From: Mycobacterium gordonae
GTDB lineage: Bacteria > Actinomycetota > Actinomycetes > Mycobacteriales > Mycobacteriaceae
Assembly: GCF_017086405.1 (NCBI RefSeq)
Contig: NZ_CP070973.1
Coordinates: forward strand, 4,124,739-4,188,738
Reading direction: 5' to 3'
DNA: 64,000 nt
The position numbers and the translations under genes are program-made. Of the stretch, positions 1 to 8,172 are shown one piece after another. The notes beneath the pieces are model-generated. The model made no database searches, was not told the DNA's origin, and saw only the letters and a program-made list of their open reading frames with translations. How positions within the stretch are numbered: position 1 is the first letter of the stretch; the number at the start of each line of letters is the position of its first letter.

Positions 1-1
1 C

Positions 2-1042
2 TACGCAACCCTGCACTGCTGGACCTTGCCGATCCTGTTCATCACAAAGGGCAAAGACGTCGTCATCGACGACAAGCCCACGCCCGAGGAATGGACGCTG
101 CTCGGACTAATCGGATTCGCGCCGGTGGCGATGGTGGTCGTGGGGTGGCTAGTGTCACGCCTGGCTGATCGTCGTGACCGCGCGCTGGCGGCGACGGCGG
201 CGATTGTTGTCGTCGGGGTCGTCATCGTCATCGAGAGCGACCCGTCGCATCTTCCGAACGCGATCATCACCGCGGTGGTGCTCATGGTCTTGACCGGCTT
301 CGGCGTCGGATCGGTGGTTGGCTGGGCAACACGCATGACGCTCTCGCACCTCACCACGATCGGCGGTCTGGCGGTTCGCGCCCTGCCAGTGGTCCTGCTG
401 ACCACGCTCGTGTTCTTCAACGGAAACGTCTGGCTCATGTCGGCGACCATCAGCGGTGATCGTCTGGGGCTGGCGATGTTCTTCCTCATCTGCATCGCCG
501 CAGCCTTCGTGGTCTCGGCGACCACCGAGCGGGTCAAACCGATGCTGCGATCGCCCGCGGCGGTGTCCCAAGACTCCGAACGCCTGGCCGGCACGCCGTT
601 CGAGACGATGCCGGATCCGCCGTCCATTCCAGCGTTGAGCCGGCTCGAGCGCATCAATGTTGTCTTCGTGCTGGCCGCTTCGCAGTTGGCCCAGATCGCC
701 GTGGTCGCCGCGCTGACGGCCGGCATATATGTGACTCTCGGCCTCATCGTGCTGACACCCGCTCTGCTCCAGGAGTGGGCCCGCACCACGGACAGCAATT
801 CCACCCTGCTGGGTCTGACCGTCCCGGTCCCCGATTCGCTGATCCATCTGTGCCTTTTCCTGGGCGCGTTGACGTTCATGTACATCAGCGCCCGGGCGGC
901 CGGCGACGACGATTACCGCTCCAATTTCGTTGACCCCCTAATCGGTGATCTGCACGCCACTCTGACCGCGCGCAACCGCTACCGAACCCGGATGGTCGCC
1001 GCGCCGGTGACCACTGTTGACGCCGCTGACCTGGGTGATTAG
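2..1042 (+). CDS. Integral membrane protein, Rv2113-like (5' end outside window)
   Basis: The frame is open to the left edge, so the gene is truncated at its 5' end and only about 346 C-terminal residues are visible. The product is strongly hydrophobic, with several predicted membrane spans: two near the start (around IGFAPVAMVVVGWLV and a following valine-rich span), two in the middle, and two near the C terminus. There is a polar, proline-rich loop in between. No enzymatic motif is visible. It lies just upstream of a soluble hypothetical gene and convergent with mpa, as Rv2113-Rv2114 do beside mpa in M. tuberculosis by recall. The function is unknown. Confidence 0.75.
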   Translation, partial: YATLHCWTLPILFITKGKDVVIDDKPTPEEWTLLGLIGFAPVAMVVVGWLVSRLADRRDRALAATAAIVVVGVVIVIESDPSHLPNAIITAVVLMVLTGFGVGSVVGWATRMTLSHLTTIGGLAVRALPVVLLTTLVFFNGNVWLMSATISGDRLGLAMFFLICIAAAFVVSATTERVKPMLRSPAAVSQDSERLAGTPFETMPDPPSIPALSRLERINVVFVLAASQLAQIAVVAALTAGIYVTLGLIVLTPALLQEWARTTDSNSTLLGLTVPVPDSLIHLCLFLGALTFMYISARAAGDDDYRSNFVDPLIGDLHATLTARNRYRTRMVAAPVTTVDAADLGD

Positions 1043-1052
1043 GTTCACCCTG

Positions 1053-1694
1053 GTGTCAGCCCCTCAAACTCCCTCGTCAGCCCAGCCAGAAGCGGGTGAC
1101 CTTTCCGGAAAACGTTACGGGGAAGTGCTTCTCGTAACGCCCGGCGAGGCAGGTCCGCAAGCCACCGTCTACAACAGTTTTCCGCTCAACGACTGCCCCG
1201 CCGAGCTGTGGTCGGCCTTGGACGCTCATGCCATCGCGACCGAACACGGCGCTGCCACGGCGCTGCTCAACGGCCCTCGCTACTGGTTGATGAACAGCAT
1301 CGAAAAAACGCCGCAGGGCCCGCAGATCATCAAGAACTTCGGCGGTATCGACATGATGCTGCAGGCCACGGTCCTGCTGGCGTCGATGAACCCGAACCCT
1401 TACACGGTCAATCAGGTCAGCCGCAACACGGTCTTCGTCTTCGACGCTGGCCAAGAGGTCTACGAATTGCAGGACCCGCACGGCCGGCAGTGGGTCATGC
1501 AGACGTGGAGTCAGGTCGTCGACCCCACGCTGTCGCGCGCGGACCTCCCCAAGCTCGGCGATCGGCTCAATCTGCCGGCAGGCTGGACCTACCACACCAG
1601 GGTGCTTCCCGAGACGCTGCGCGTAGACACCACCACGCAGGCTGCCGAGGTGCTGCAGGACGACCTGACCAACAGCTATTCCCTAGTGAGTTAG
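1053..1694 (+). CDS. Conserved hypothetical protein, Rv2114-like
   Basis: About 213 residues from the GTG at 1053 (VSAPQTPSS...). A TTG at 1017 or a GTG at 1035 in the same frame would overlap the upstream membrane-protein gene. The chosen start leaves an 11-bp gap. The sequence is soluble, with no signal peptide, membrane segment or recognised catalytic motif. It contains a conserved-looking core (YNSFPLNDCP, NGPRYWLMN, WVMQTWSQVVD). The order membrane protein, this gene, then convergent mpa matches Rv2113-Rv2114-Rv2115c by recall. The two genes probably form one transcript. The function is unknown and no link to the proteasome can be seen in the sequence. Confidence 0.7.
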   Translation: MSAPQTPSSAQPEAGDLSGKRYGEVLLVTPGEAGPQATVYNSFPLNDCPAELWSALDAHAIATEHGAATALLNGPRYWLMNSIEKTPQGPQIIKNFGGIDMMLQATVLLASMNPNPYTVNQVSRNTVFVFDAGQEVYELQDPHGRQWVMQTWSQVVDPTLSRADLPKLGDRLNLPAGWTYHTRVLPETLRVDTTTQAAEVLQDDLTNSYSLVS

Positions 1695-1832
1695 CTGTCC
1701 GCCATCCAGCTCCGATGTTTCACGGCAGCCTTCCGCCAGCGTCTTAGCCTCAGCGCGCTGATGCGCGATCATCAGACCGCGGTCCACATGGCGCACCCAC
1801 GGTTCGACCACCTCGATGTCGAATGAGTCCAC
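1684..1832 (-). other. Short minus-strand reading frame, possible gene remnant
   Basis: A 49-codon frame opens at a GTG (1830-1832) and stops at a TAG at 1684-1686, overlapping the 3' end of the preceding plus-strand gene. Its translation (VDSFDIEVVEPWVRHVD, then an Ala/Glu-rich helix-like end) reads like protein rather than random GC-rich sequence. The frame is closed by a TGA about 45 nt upstream of the GTG. It may be a decayed fragment of a former gene downstream of mpa. It may also be a chance frame in the 257-bp spacer. Confidence 0.2.
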
Positions 1833-1951
1833 TGCCTTGATGCCGACTACCCGACCGGCGGAGCTGGGCGTAGGTGGAAATCATGTGTTCCGAAACGTAG
1901 CCGCATGCGCGCGACGCCAGCCGCGCGCACCGACAGGCGTCCCTCGCCGAC

Positions 1952-3781
1952 TTACAGGTACTGCCCCAGGTTCGACTCGGTGTCAATGGCCCGCGACGCG
2001 CTCGAACTCTTCCCGGTGACCAGGGTGCGGATGTAGACGATCCGCTCACCCTTCTTGCCCGAAATCCGCGCCCAGTCATCGGGGTTGGTGGTGTTGGGCA
2101 GATCCTCGTTCTCGGCGAACTCGTCGACGATCGAGTCCAGCAGGTGCTGGATGCGCAGACCCGGCTGGCCCGTCTCCAGCACCGACTTGATCGCGTTTTT
2201 CTTCGCGCGGTCGACCACGTTCTGGATCATCGCCCCGGAGTTGAAGTCCTTGAAGTACATAACTTCCTTATCACCGTTGGCGTAGGTGACCTCCAGGAAC
2301 CGGTTGTCGTCGATCTCGGCGTACATCCGCTCGACGACCTTCTCGATCATCGCCCTGATGCAGGCACCGCGGTCGCCGTTGAACTCGGCAAGGTCGTCGG
2401 CGTGCACCGGAAGCGTCTCGACCAGGTACTTCGAGAAGATGTCCTGCGCGGCTTCGGCATCCGGTCGCTCGATCTTGATCTTCACGTCAAGACGGCCGGG
2501 CCGCAGGATGGCCGGGTCGATCATGTCCTCACGGTTGGAAGCGCCGATCACGATGACGTTCTCGAGCCCCTCCACCCCGTCGATCTCCGAGAGCAGCTGC
2601 GGCACCACGGTGGTCTCCACGTCGGAGGAGACGCCGGTTCCGCGGGTGCGGAAGATCGAGTCCATCTCGTCGAAGAAGACGATGACCGGGGTCCCCTCGG
2701 ATGCCTTCTCGCGGGCCCGCTGGAAGATCAGCCGGATGTGCCGCTCGGTCTCGCCGACGAACTTGTTGAGCAGCTCGGGGCCCTTGATATTGAGGAAGTA
2801 CGACTTCGCCTCGCGGGCGTCGTCGCCGCGCAAGTCGGCCATCTTCTTGGCCAGGGAGTTGGCGACGGCCTTGGCGATCAACGTCTTACCGCAACCGGGC
2901 GGGCCGTAGAGCAGCACACCTTTGGGTGGACGCAACGCGTACTCGCGGTAGAGCTCCTTGTGCAGGAAGGGCAATTCGACGGCGTCGCGGATCTGCTCGA
3001 TCTGCCGCGTCAGGCCGCCGATGTCCTCGTAGCTGACGTCGGGAACCTCTTCCAGCACCAGGTCTTCGACCTCGGCCTTGGGGATGCGCTCGAAGGCATA
3101 GCCGGCCTTGGTGTCGACCAGCAATGAGTCGCCCGGGCGGAGCCGGCGCGGCCGGGTGTCGTCGTTGAGGGAGTCAGGGTGGCCTTCCGGCAGGTCCTCG
3201 GCGACCAGCGGCTCGGCCAGCCAGACAATGCGCTCCTCGTCGGCGTGTCCGACCACGAGGGCACGGTGGCCGTCACCGAGCACCTCGCGCAGCGTGGAGA
3301 TCTCGCCGACCGACTCGTAGGTCCCCGCCTCGACCACCGTCAGCGCCTCGTTGAGCCGGACCGTCTGGCCCTTCTTCAAGACGGAGGTGTCGATGTTCGG
3401 CGAGCACGTCAGGCGCATCTTGCGGCCCGAAGTGAACACGTCGACGGTCTCGTCGTCGTGCGTGCCGAGCAGGACGCCATATCCGCTGGGCGGTTGTCCC
3501 AGCCGGTCGACCTCCTCGCGCAGCGCCAATAGCTGTTGACGGGCCTCTTTAAGAGTGTCCATCAATTTAGAATTGCGGGCCGCGAGCGAGTCGATTCGGG
3601 CCTCGAGTTGATGCACGTCGCGCGCGGAACGCGTCGAGCCCTGGTGGGCAACCGCGTTGTCGAGTTGCTCGCGCAGGGCCGCGGCCTCGCGCCGCAGCTG
3701 TTCGAGTTCGGCAGCATCGTCGCTGGACAAGGGGATATCGCGTGAGGTCTTGAAGGCTTCAGAACGCTCTGATTCACCCAT
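1952..3781 (-). CDS. mpa: Mycobacterial proteasome ATPase Mpa (ARC)
   Basis: A 609-residue AAA+ unfoldase that recognises pupylated proteins and feeds them to the 20S proteasome. An N-terminal coiled coil (about 20-95) binds Pup. Two OB folds follow (about 98-245), then the AAA module with Walker A GPPGCGKT (293-300), Walker B VIVFFDEMD (366-374) and an arginine-finger region. The C terminus ends GQYL, the tail that docks on the 20S ring. The start is the ATG at 3779-3781, preceded by GGAAAGGAG. An in-frame extension 16 codons upstream exists but lacks this site. The length equals the M. tuberculosis protein by recall. dop, pup and prcBA are not in the window and would lie to the left. Confidence 0.98.
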   Translation of the reverse strand: MGESERSEAFKTSRDIPLSSDDAAELEQLRREAAALREQLDNAVAHQGSTRSARDVHQLEARIDSLAARNSKLMDTLKEARQQLLALREEVDRLGQPPSGYGVLLGTHDDETVDVFTSGRKMRLTCSPNIDTSVLKKGQTVRLNEALTVVEAGTYESVGEISTLREVLGDGHRALVVGHADEERIVWLAEPLVAEDLPEGHPDSLNDDTRPRRLRPGDSLLVDTKAGYAFERIPKAEVEDLVLEEVPDVSYEDIGGLTRQIEQIRDAVELPFLHKELYREYALRPPKGVLLYGPPGCGKTLIAKAVANSLAKKMADLRGDDAREAKSYFLNIKGPELLNKFVGETERHIRLIFQRAREKASEGTPVIVFFDEMDSIFRTRGTGVSSDVETTVVPQLLSEIDGVEGLENVIVIGASNREDMIDPAILRPGRLDVKIKIERPDAEAAQDIFSKYLVETLPVHADDLAEFNGDRGACIRAMIEKVVERMYAEIDDNRFLEVTYANGDKEVMYFKDFNSGAMIQNVVDRAKKNAIKSVLETGQPGLRIQHLLDSIVDEFAENEDLPNTTNPDDWARISGKKGERIVYIRTLVTGKSSSASRAIDTESNLGQYL

Positions 3782-4055
3782 GTTGCGCTCCTTTCCCGCA
3801 CCAGGAATAGGTGTGGCGGATACCCTCAACGCTACCGGTCAACCGCGATTGATGTGGGCAGTCAAATGCCGTTTGAAAGTTACAAGTTGGGTCACGCTGG
3901 TAATCTCGGCTTCTATTCGGGCCGAGCGAAAGGACTTCTGTGACCGTGAAATCCCTAGCCACAGGCGTTCTGACCGCCGCCTCCGCACCTCTCGCGGGCC
4001 CCTATGTGACGTGCAACGCAATCTGCTTCACCGCCCGTTACTGAGCGTGTTCCGG

Positions 4056-4679
4056 ATGCCCGGCAACGTCTGTGTAACACTCGGCGCCGCCGCTACCGCG
4101 GCGGTGGTGATGGTGACAGGTTGTTCGCACAACAACACCGCGCGGCAGCTGGACTCGGCTCAGACACCCGGACCACCGCCCACGTCCATCACCGCTGCGG
4201 CGCCGCCCACCGCTCCCCTGCCGCCACCCGAAGCGCTCACTGATGTGCTGGCCCGCCTCACCGACCCCGCCGTTCCGGGCAGCAACAAGCTCAACCTCGT
4301 GCAAGGCTCGACGCCGGAGGCAGCCGCGGCGCTGGACAGGTTCACCAACGCCGCACGCGACGGCGGCTACCTGCCGATGAGGTTCACCGCGAACAACGTC
4401 GCGTGGTCGGCGACCGATGCGTCATGCGTCATGGCCACCGTGGTCGTGACCACCGCCAACCCGGACCGCCGGGAATTCACCTTCCCTATGGAGTTCACGT
4501 CGAGCCCCGCAGGCTGGCAGCTGTCGCGCAAGACCGCGGAGATGCTGCTGGCTCTGCAGAACTCCAGAAGTTCGGCGACATCGTCCCCCGCGCCCGCCCC
4601 ACCGGCCCCGCCACCGGGCTCCCCTACGTCTCCGAGTCCGGAGGCCGGACCCACGGTAACGGCCTCGCCGACGCCCTGA
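4056..4679 (+). CDS. lppK: Lipoprotein LppK
   Basis: A 207-residue predicted lipoprotein. The signal peptide has a hydrophobic core and a lipobox VTGC with the acylated cysteine at residue 23. A Pro/Ala/Thr-rich linker follows, then a globular domain (about 65-170, with the stretch FTFPMEFTSSPAGWQLSR) and another Pro/Ser-rich tail. It would be anchored in the cytoplasmic membrane facing outward. The ATG at 4056 is chosen because the signal peptide begins there; a GTG three codons upstream (4047) is an alternative. It is divergent from mpa across about 270 bp and its stop overlaps the next start by one base (TGATG). The sequence closely resembles Rv2116. The function is unknown. Confidence 0.9.
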   Translation: MPGNVCVTLGAAATAAVVMVTGCSHNNTARQLDSAQTPGPPPTSITAAAPPTAPLPPPEALTDVLARLTDPAVPGSNKLNLVQGSTPEAAAALDRFTNAARDGGYLPMRFTANNVAWSATDASCVMATVVVTTANPDRREFTFPMEFTSSPAGWQLSRKTAEMLLALQNSRSSATSSPAPAPPAPPPGSPTSPSPEAGPTVTASPTP

Positions 4680-4972
4680 TGTGGATCGGCTGGCTGGAAT
4701 TCGACCTGCTGCTCGGCGATGTGCACTCCCTCAAGCAGAAGCGGTCGGTGATCCGGCCCGTCATCGCCGAGTTGCAGCGCAAGTTCAGCGTGTCGGCGGC
4801 CGAAACCGATTCGCACGATCTGCACCGGAGGGGCGGGATCGGCGTCGCCATGGTGTCGCGTGACCGCGCCCACGCGGTAGATGTGCTCGATGCGGCCGAG
4901 CGCCTGGTTGCCGCGCACCCAGAGTTCGAGTTGTTGTCGGTGCGGCGCGGGTTGCACCGAAGCGACGACTGA
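4679..4972 (+). CDS. DUF503 (YlxP-like) family protein
   Basis: A 97-residue protein starting at the ATG that shares its A with the TGA of lppK (TGATG), which implies coupled translation. It shows the DUF503/YlxP signature: an N-terminal strand MWIGWLEFDLLLGDVHSLK, a KR-S-V-I-R-P-V helix, and an alpha/beta ferredoxin-like pattern ending in LLSVRRGLH. Members are small proteins often encoded near translation factors, and their biochemical role is unsettled. By position it is Rv2117. It runs toward trmI, whose stop codon at 4973 abuts this stop with no gap. Confidence 0.9.
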   Translation: MWIGWLEFDLLLGDVHSLKQKRSVIRPVIAELQRKFSVSAAETDSHDLHRRGGIGVAMVSRDRAHAVDVLDAAERLVAAHPEFELLSVRRGLHRSDD

Positions 4973-5815
4973 TCAGCCGTCCCGGCCCACGCGTTTGCGG
5001 CCCAGCGGCGCCGGGGCGACAGCGCCGGGAGCCAGTCGGCGGGTCGCGACGAGGAATGCCGTGTGCCCGCGCATCGTGTGCTGGGGCCGCACGGCCAGAC
5101 CGACGACGTTCCAGCCGCGCTGCATGGTCTCCCAGGACCGTGGCTCAGTCCAGCACTGCTGAGCCCGCACGGCTTCGACCACCTTGGAGAGCTGCGTGAC
5201 GGTGGCGACGTAGATCAGCAGAACACCGCCGGCAACCACCAGCCGCGACACGGCGTCCAGCACCTCCCACGGTGCCAGCATGTCCAGCACCGCGCGGTCG
5301 AAGGAGTCGTCCGGCAGTGCGGAATCGGCGAGGTCATGGATGATCAGCTGCCAGTTCTCCGGCGGCTCGCCATAGAAGTTCGAGACGTTGCGCCGCGCGT
5401 GTTCGGCGTGGTCGGCGCGCGCTTCGTACGAGACCACCCGACCCTGCGGCCCGACCGCCCGCAACAGCGAGAGGGTCAGCGCGCCGGATCCGGCACCGGC
5501 CTCCAACACTGCGGCACCGGGGAAGATATCGCCTTCGTGGATGATCTGCGCGGCGTCCTTGGGGTAGATCACCTGCGGCCCGCGGGGCATCGACATGACG
5601 TAGTCGACCAGCAGCGGCCGCAGCACCAGGAAAAGGGCGCCATTGCTGGACTTGACGACACTGCCCTGTTCGAGGCCGATCACGGCGTCGTGCGCGATCC
5701 GCCCGCGATGGGTGTGAAATTCGGCGCCCGGCGTCAGGGTGATCGTGTAGTGGCGGCCCTTGGCGTCGGTGAGCTGGACACGCTCGCCGACAGTGAACGG
5801 ACCGGTTGCTGACAC
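4973..5815 (-). CDS. trmI: tRNA (adenine58-N1)-methyltransferase TrmI
   Basis: A 280-residue class I SAM-dependent methyltransferase that makes m1A58 in the T-loop of tRNA. An N-terminal beta domain (about 1-75, with RVQLTDAKG and the HTHRG element) precedes the Rossmann domain, whose SAM motif I is LEAGAGSGALT (about 105-115). Later motifs include a conserved DMLAPWEVLD segment that binds the target base region. The chosen GTG at 5815 gives VSATGPFTVGE and the usual mycobacterial length. A much longer in-frame upstream extension is low-complexity and unsupported. The enzyme is expected to be tetrameric. It is convergent with the DUF503 gene and divergent from the RecB-like nuclease gene. Confidence 0.96.
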   Translation of the reverse strand: MSATGPFTVGERVQLTDAKGRHYTITLTPGAEFHTHRGRIAHDAVIGLEQGSVVKSSNGALFLVLRPLLVDYVMSMPRGPQVIYPKDAAQIIHEGDIFPGAAVLEAGAGSGALTLSLLRAVGPQGRVVSYEARADHAEHARRNVSNFYGEPPENWQLIIHDLADSALPDDSFDRAVLDMLAPWEVLDAVSRLVVAGGVLLIYVATVTQLSKVVEAVRAQQCWTEPRSWETMQRGWNVVGLAVRPQHTMRGHTAFLVATRRLAPGAVAPAPLGRKRVGRDG

Positions 5816-5899
5816 GGCGTATAGCGTGCCAGCCGACTCGCCGCCGGTGCTGGCCGGGGTTGTCCATGATTTGTCGTAGTCCCGTCCTAGGCTGCGAGT

Positions 5900-6763
5900 A
5901 TGTCGGACCAACCGGAGGCGCGCCCGCGGCCGGCGCTGTCGCCGTCGCGAGCCGCTGACTTCAAACAGTGCCCGCTGCTGTACCGGTTCCGCGCCATCGA
6001 CCGGTTGCCGGAGCCGCCGTCCACGGCGCAGCTGCGCGGCTCGGTCGTGCACGCCGCTCTCGAGCAGCTCTATGGGCTGCCGGCTCCGCAACGAGTACCC
6101 GACACCGCTTACTCGCTGTTGGACGCCGCGTGGGAGCGGGTGATCGCCGGCGAGCCCGGGCTGGCCGACGTTCTGCACCCGGACCTGCGCACCGAACTGC
6201 TTGCCGATGCGCGAGCCCTGCTGTCCGGTTACTACCGGTTGGAAGACCCGACGCGGTTCGAGCCGCAAAGTTGTGAGCAACGGGTAGAGGTGGAACTCGC
6301 CGACGGCACGCTATTGCGCGGCTATATCGACCGGATCGACGTCGCGGTCACCGGCGAAGTGCGCGTCGTGGACTATAAGACCGGCAAGGCGCCGCCGGCC
6401 GCACGCGCTCTTGCCGAGTTCAAGGCGATGTTCCAGATGAAGTTTTACGCGATCGCGCTGCTTCGTTCTCGGGGCGTACTGCCTGCCCGGCTTCGGCTGA
6501 TCTATCTGGCCGACGGCCAGGTACTCGACTATGCGCCCGAACACGACGAACTGGTGAGGTTCGAGAAGACGCTGATGGCGATCTGGCGCGCAATTCAGAC
6601 AGCCGGCCAGAGCGGAGATTTCCGGCCCAGTCCCTCGCGTTTGTGCGACTGGTGCCCGCACCACGCGCATTGCCCGGCTTTCGGCGGGACACCCCCGCCT
6701 TACCCGGGCTGGCCGGAGTATGCACGCCAGGCGGCCTCGCGGCCGACCGAGCCGGCAGCGTAG
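5900..6763 (+). CDS. RecB-like PD-(D/E)XK nuclease with a Cys cluster
   Basis: A 287-residue protein of the PDDEXK_1 (RecB/AddB C-terminal) family. The N terminus has the LSPSRAADFKQCPLLYRFR motif with the first cysteine. The nuclease core shows a GYIDRIDV strand (catalytic Asp) followed by RVVDYKTGK, which supplies the Asp-x-Lys pair. The C terminus carries CDWCPHHAHC, so four cysteines could bind a 4Fe-4S cluster as in AddB and Cas4. There is no helicase domain, so it is a stand-alone nuclease. It is orthologous to Rv2119 by position. The ATG start at 5900 lies 84 bp from the divergent trmI. It probably acts in DNA processing, but the substrate is unknown. Confidence 0.88.
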   Translation: MSDQPEARPRPALSPSRAADFKQCPLLYRFRAIDRLPEPPSTAQLRGSVVHAALEQLYGLPAPQRVPDTAYSLLDAAWERVIAGEPGLADVLHPDLRTELLADARALLSGYYRLEDPTRFEPQSCEQRVEVELADGTLLRGYIDRIDVAVTGEVRVVDYKTGKAPPAARALAEFKAMFQMKFYAIALLRSRGVLPARLRLIYLADGQVLDYAPEHDELVRFEKTLMAIWRAIQTAGQSGDFRPSPSRLCDWCPHHAHCPAFGGTPPPYPGWPEYARQAASRPTEPAA

Positions 6764-6775
6764 GGCGTTTCCGGC

Positions 6776-7456
6776 TCAGGTGGACCCGCCGGCCCGGTCT
6801 TCCTCGCGTTTCTGCTTCTCGGCGTCGGCCAGATCCTCGACTCGATCCGCCTGGCCGCGCTTCGCGGCGGCCTCGCTGCGCTTCGCACTGGCGTCTTCCA
6901 ACTTCGCTTCGGAGGCGCGCGAGGCGACCGTCTCGACGGTGTCGGTTCGCTCCGCTACCCGGTCTCTAGCCGACTCGGCGGCCTGCGTGCGGCTGGCGGC
7001 GACCGATTCGGCGCGCTTCTTGGCTGCCTCGATGCGCTTGCTTGCCGACTCCGCCGCTTCGCGTTTGCGATCCTGCGCGGCGTCACGCACCTCGTCGAGC
7101 TGCTGAACCGTGGCCGCGCGCGCTTGCCGCTGATCCTCGACCGCCTGCTCGCGGGCCTGGCCGAGTTTGGCGTCCGCCTGCTCATTGCGGATCGCCGCCC
7201 GCGCTTCAAGCGTCACGGCCCGACCAAGCGCGTCGGTGCGCTCCACGAGGGCCGTGCCGCGCCTGACCAACTCCGGATCGCGTAGCGCATTGCCGACCGT
7301 GGTGTCGAGCACGCCCAGTGCACGCTCGTAGAACAGGCGCGCGGGCGCTTCGGCCCGAATGCGATTAACGAATCGATTTTCTACGACCTGCAGCGGATAA
7401 CGGGCAAGTTGATATTGGAAGCGCAGTACGGCGAATGGCACTTCGGAAATTGTCAT
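6776..7456 (-). CDS. Long coiled-coil hypothetical protein
   Basis: A 226-residue protein. The first 75 residues look globular and amphipathic (FAVLRFQYQLARYPLQVVENRF...). The remainder is almost entirely Ala/Glu/Arg/Lys/Gln-rich and should form a continuous helix or coiled coil. No signal peptide, membrane span or catalytic motif is seen. The ATG is preceded by AGGAG, part of which overlaps the TAG stop of the upstream CsbD-like gene, so the two are translated from one message. Similar mycobacterial proteins are often misannotated as translation initiation factor IF-2 because of low-complexity similarity. A role in envelope or stress physiology is a guess from the partner gene. Confidence 0.75.
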   Translation of the reverse strand: MTISEVPFAVLRFQYQLARYPLQVVENRFVNRIRAEAPARLFYERALGVLDTTVGNALRDPELVRRGTALVERTDALGRAVTLEARAAIRNEQADAKLGQAREQAVEDQRQARAATVQQLDEVRDAAQDRKREAAESASKRIEAAKKRAESVAASRTQAAESARDRVAERTDTVETVASRASEAKLEDASAKRSEAAAKRGQADRVEDLADAEKQKREEDRAGGST

Positions 7457-7466
7457 GGTTGCACTC

Positions 7467-8015
7467 CTAGACGTTGTCTGAGACGTTCTCGGCGTGGCGC
7501 CGAAGGCGCTCCGCTTCGGTTTGGTCGGTGGCCGCCGCCTGGGCGTCGCTGCGAAACTCGGCAGCCGCCTGGGCTACGTCCTCGGCCGCGTCTTGCATCC
7601 CCTGCCGTTCTTCGGCCTTTGCCTGCTGGGCTTCTCGCTCTGCGTCAAGATCGGCCTGCGCCTGGTGCGCCGCAGCGGACCGCTGGGCCACCTGCTCGGC
7701 AGCCCGCTTTTGCTCTGCCTCTTGCGCGGCGATGGTGTTCTTGGCCGATGCGGTCTGCACGTTCATTTCGATACGTTCTTGATCAGCCTTGGCCTCGGCT
7801 TTGGCTTTCGCAGCCCGCGCTTGTTCTGCCTCGGCGTCGGCGACCGCCGCAACGGTGTTGGCTTCCCTGCGCTCCTGGGCCTGCGTCTGCTCGAGTTGCC
7901 CTTCTGCCGTAAGCGAATCGTTATTGGTGATTGCCCCGACTACCTCTTTCGCCTTGCCTTTCGCCGCATCAACCAAGCCCTTTCGCGCCTGGTTGGCCGG
8001 ATTGGGATCACTCAT
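7467..8015 (-). CDS. CsbD-domain protein with an Ala/Glu/Gln-rich helical tail
   Basis: A 182-residue protein. Residues about 10-45 match the CsbD fold: a KGLVDAAKGKAKEVVGAITN segment, then SLTAEGQLEQ. CsbD proteins are small general-stress proteins of unknown biochemistry. Here the domain is fused to about 135 residues of charged, alanine-rich helix, much longer than stand-alone CsbD (about 60-70 residues). The ATG at 8015 follows a good GAGGAG site. It is upstream of, and coupled to, the coiled-coil gene, with a 10-bp gap. A stress-responsive two-gene operon is plausible, but no consensus stress promoter could be fixed in the 157-bp spacer upstream. Confidence 0.78.
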   Translation of the reverse strand: MSDPNPANQARKGLVDAAKGKAKEVVGAITNNDSLTAEGQLEQTQAQERREANTVAAVADAEAEQARAAKAKAEAKADQERIEMNVQTASAKNTIAAQEAEQKRAAEQVAQRSAAAHQAQADLDAEREAQQAKAEERQGMQDAAEDVAQAAAEFRSDAQAAATDQTEAERLRRHAENVSDNV

Positions 8016-8172
8016 CGAACATCTCCTCGCGGCAGCTAGCCATAAACGTTTCTCGGTGTCGCAAAGAGTGGTTCCACGCGCGGGCCAGCCGAAACCTCCC
8101 CCGCGTCCCTAATTCGATTGCCGGGCAAAGCCCTTCGCTTTACACGCGGCGATGTCCATCCAGCGACGGTGG

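Noticed and set aside
8016..8172. SigE/SigH-like promoter (GGAACC ... CGTT) before the CsbD-like gene
   Set aside because: The spacing is longer than the known consensus and the match is partial.
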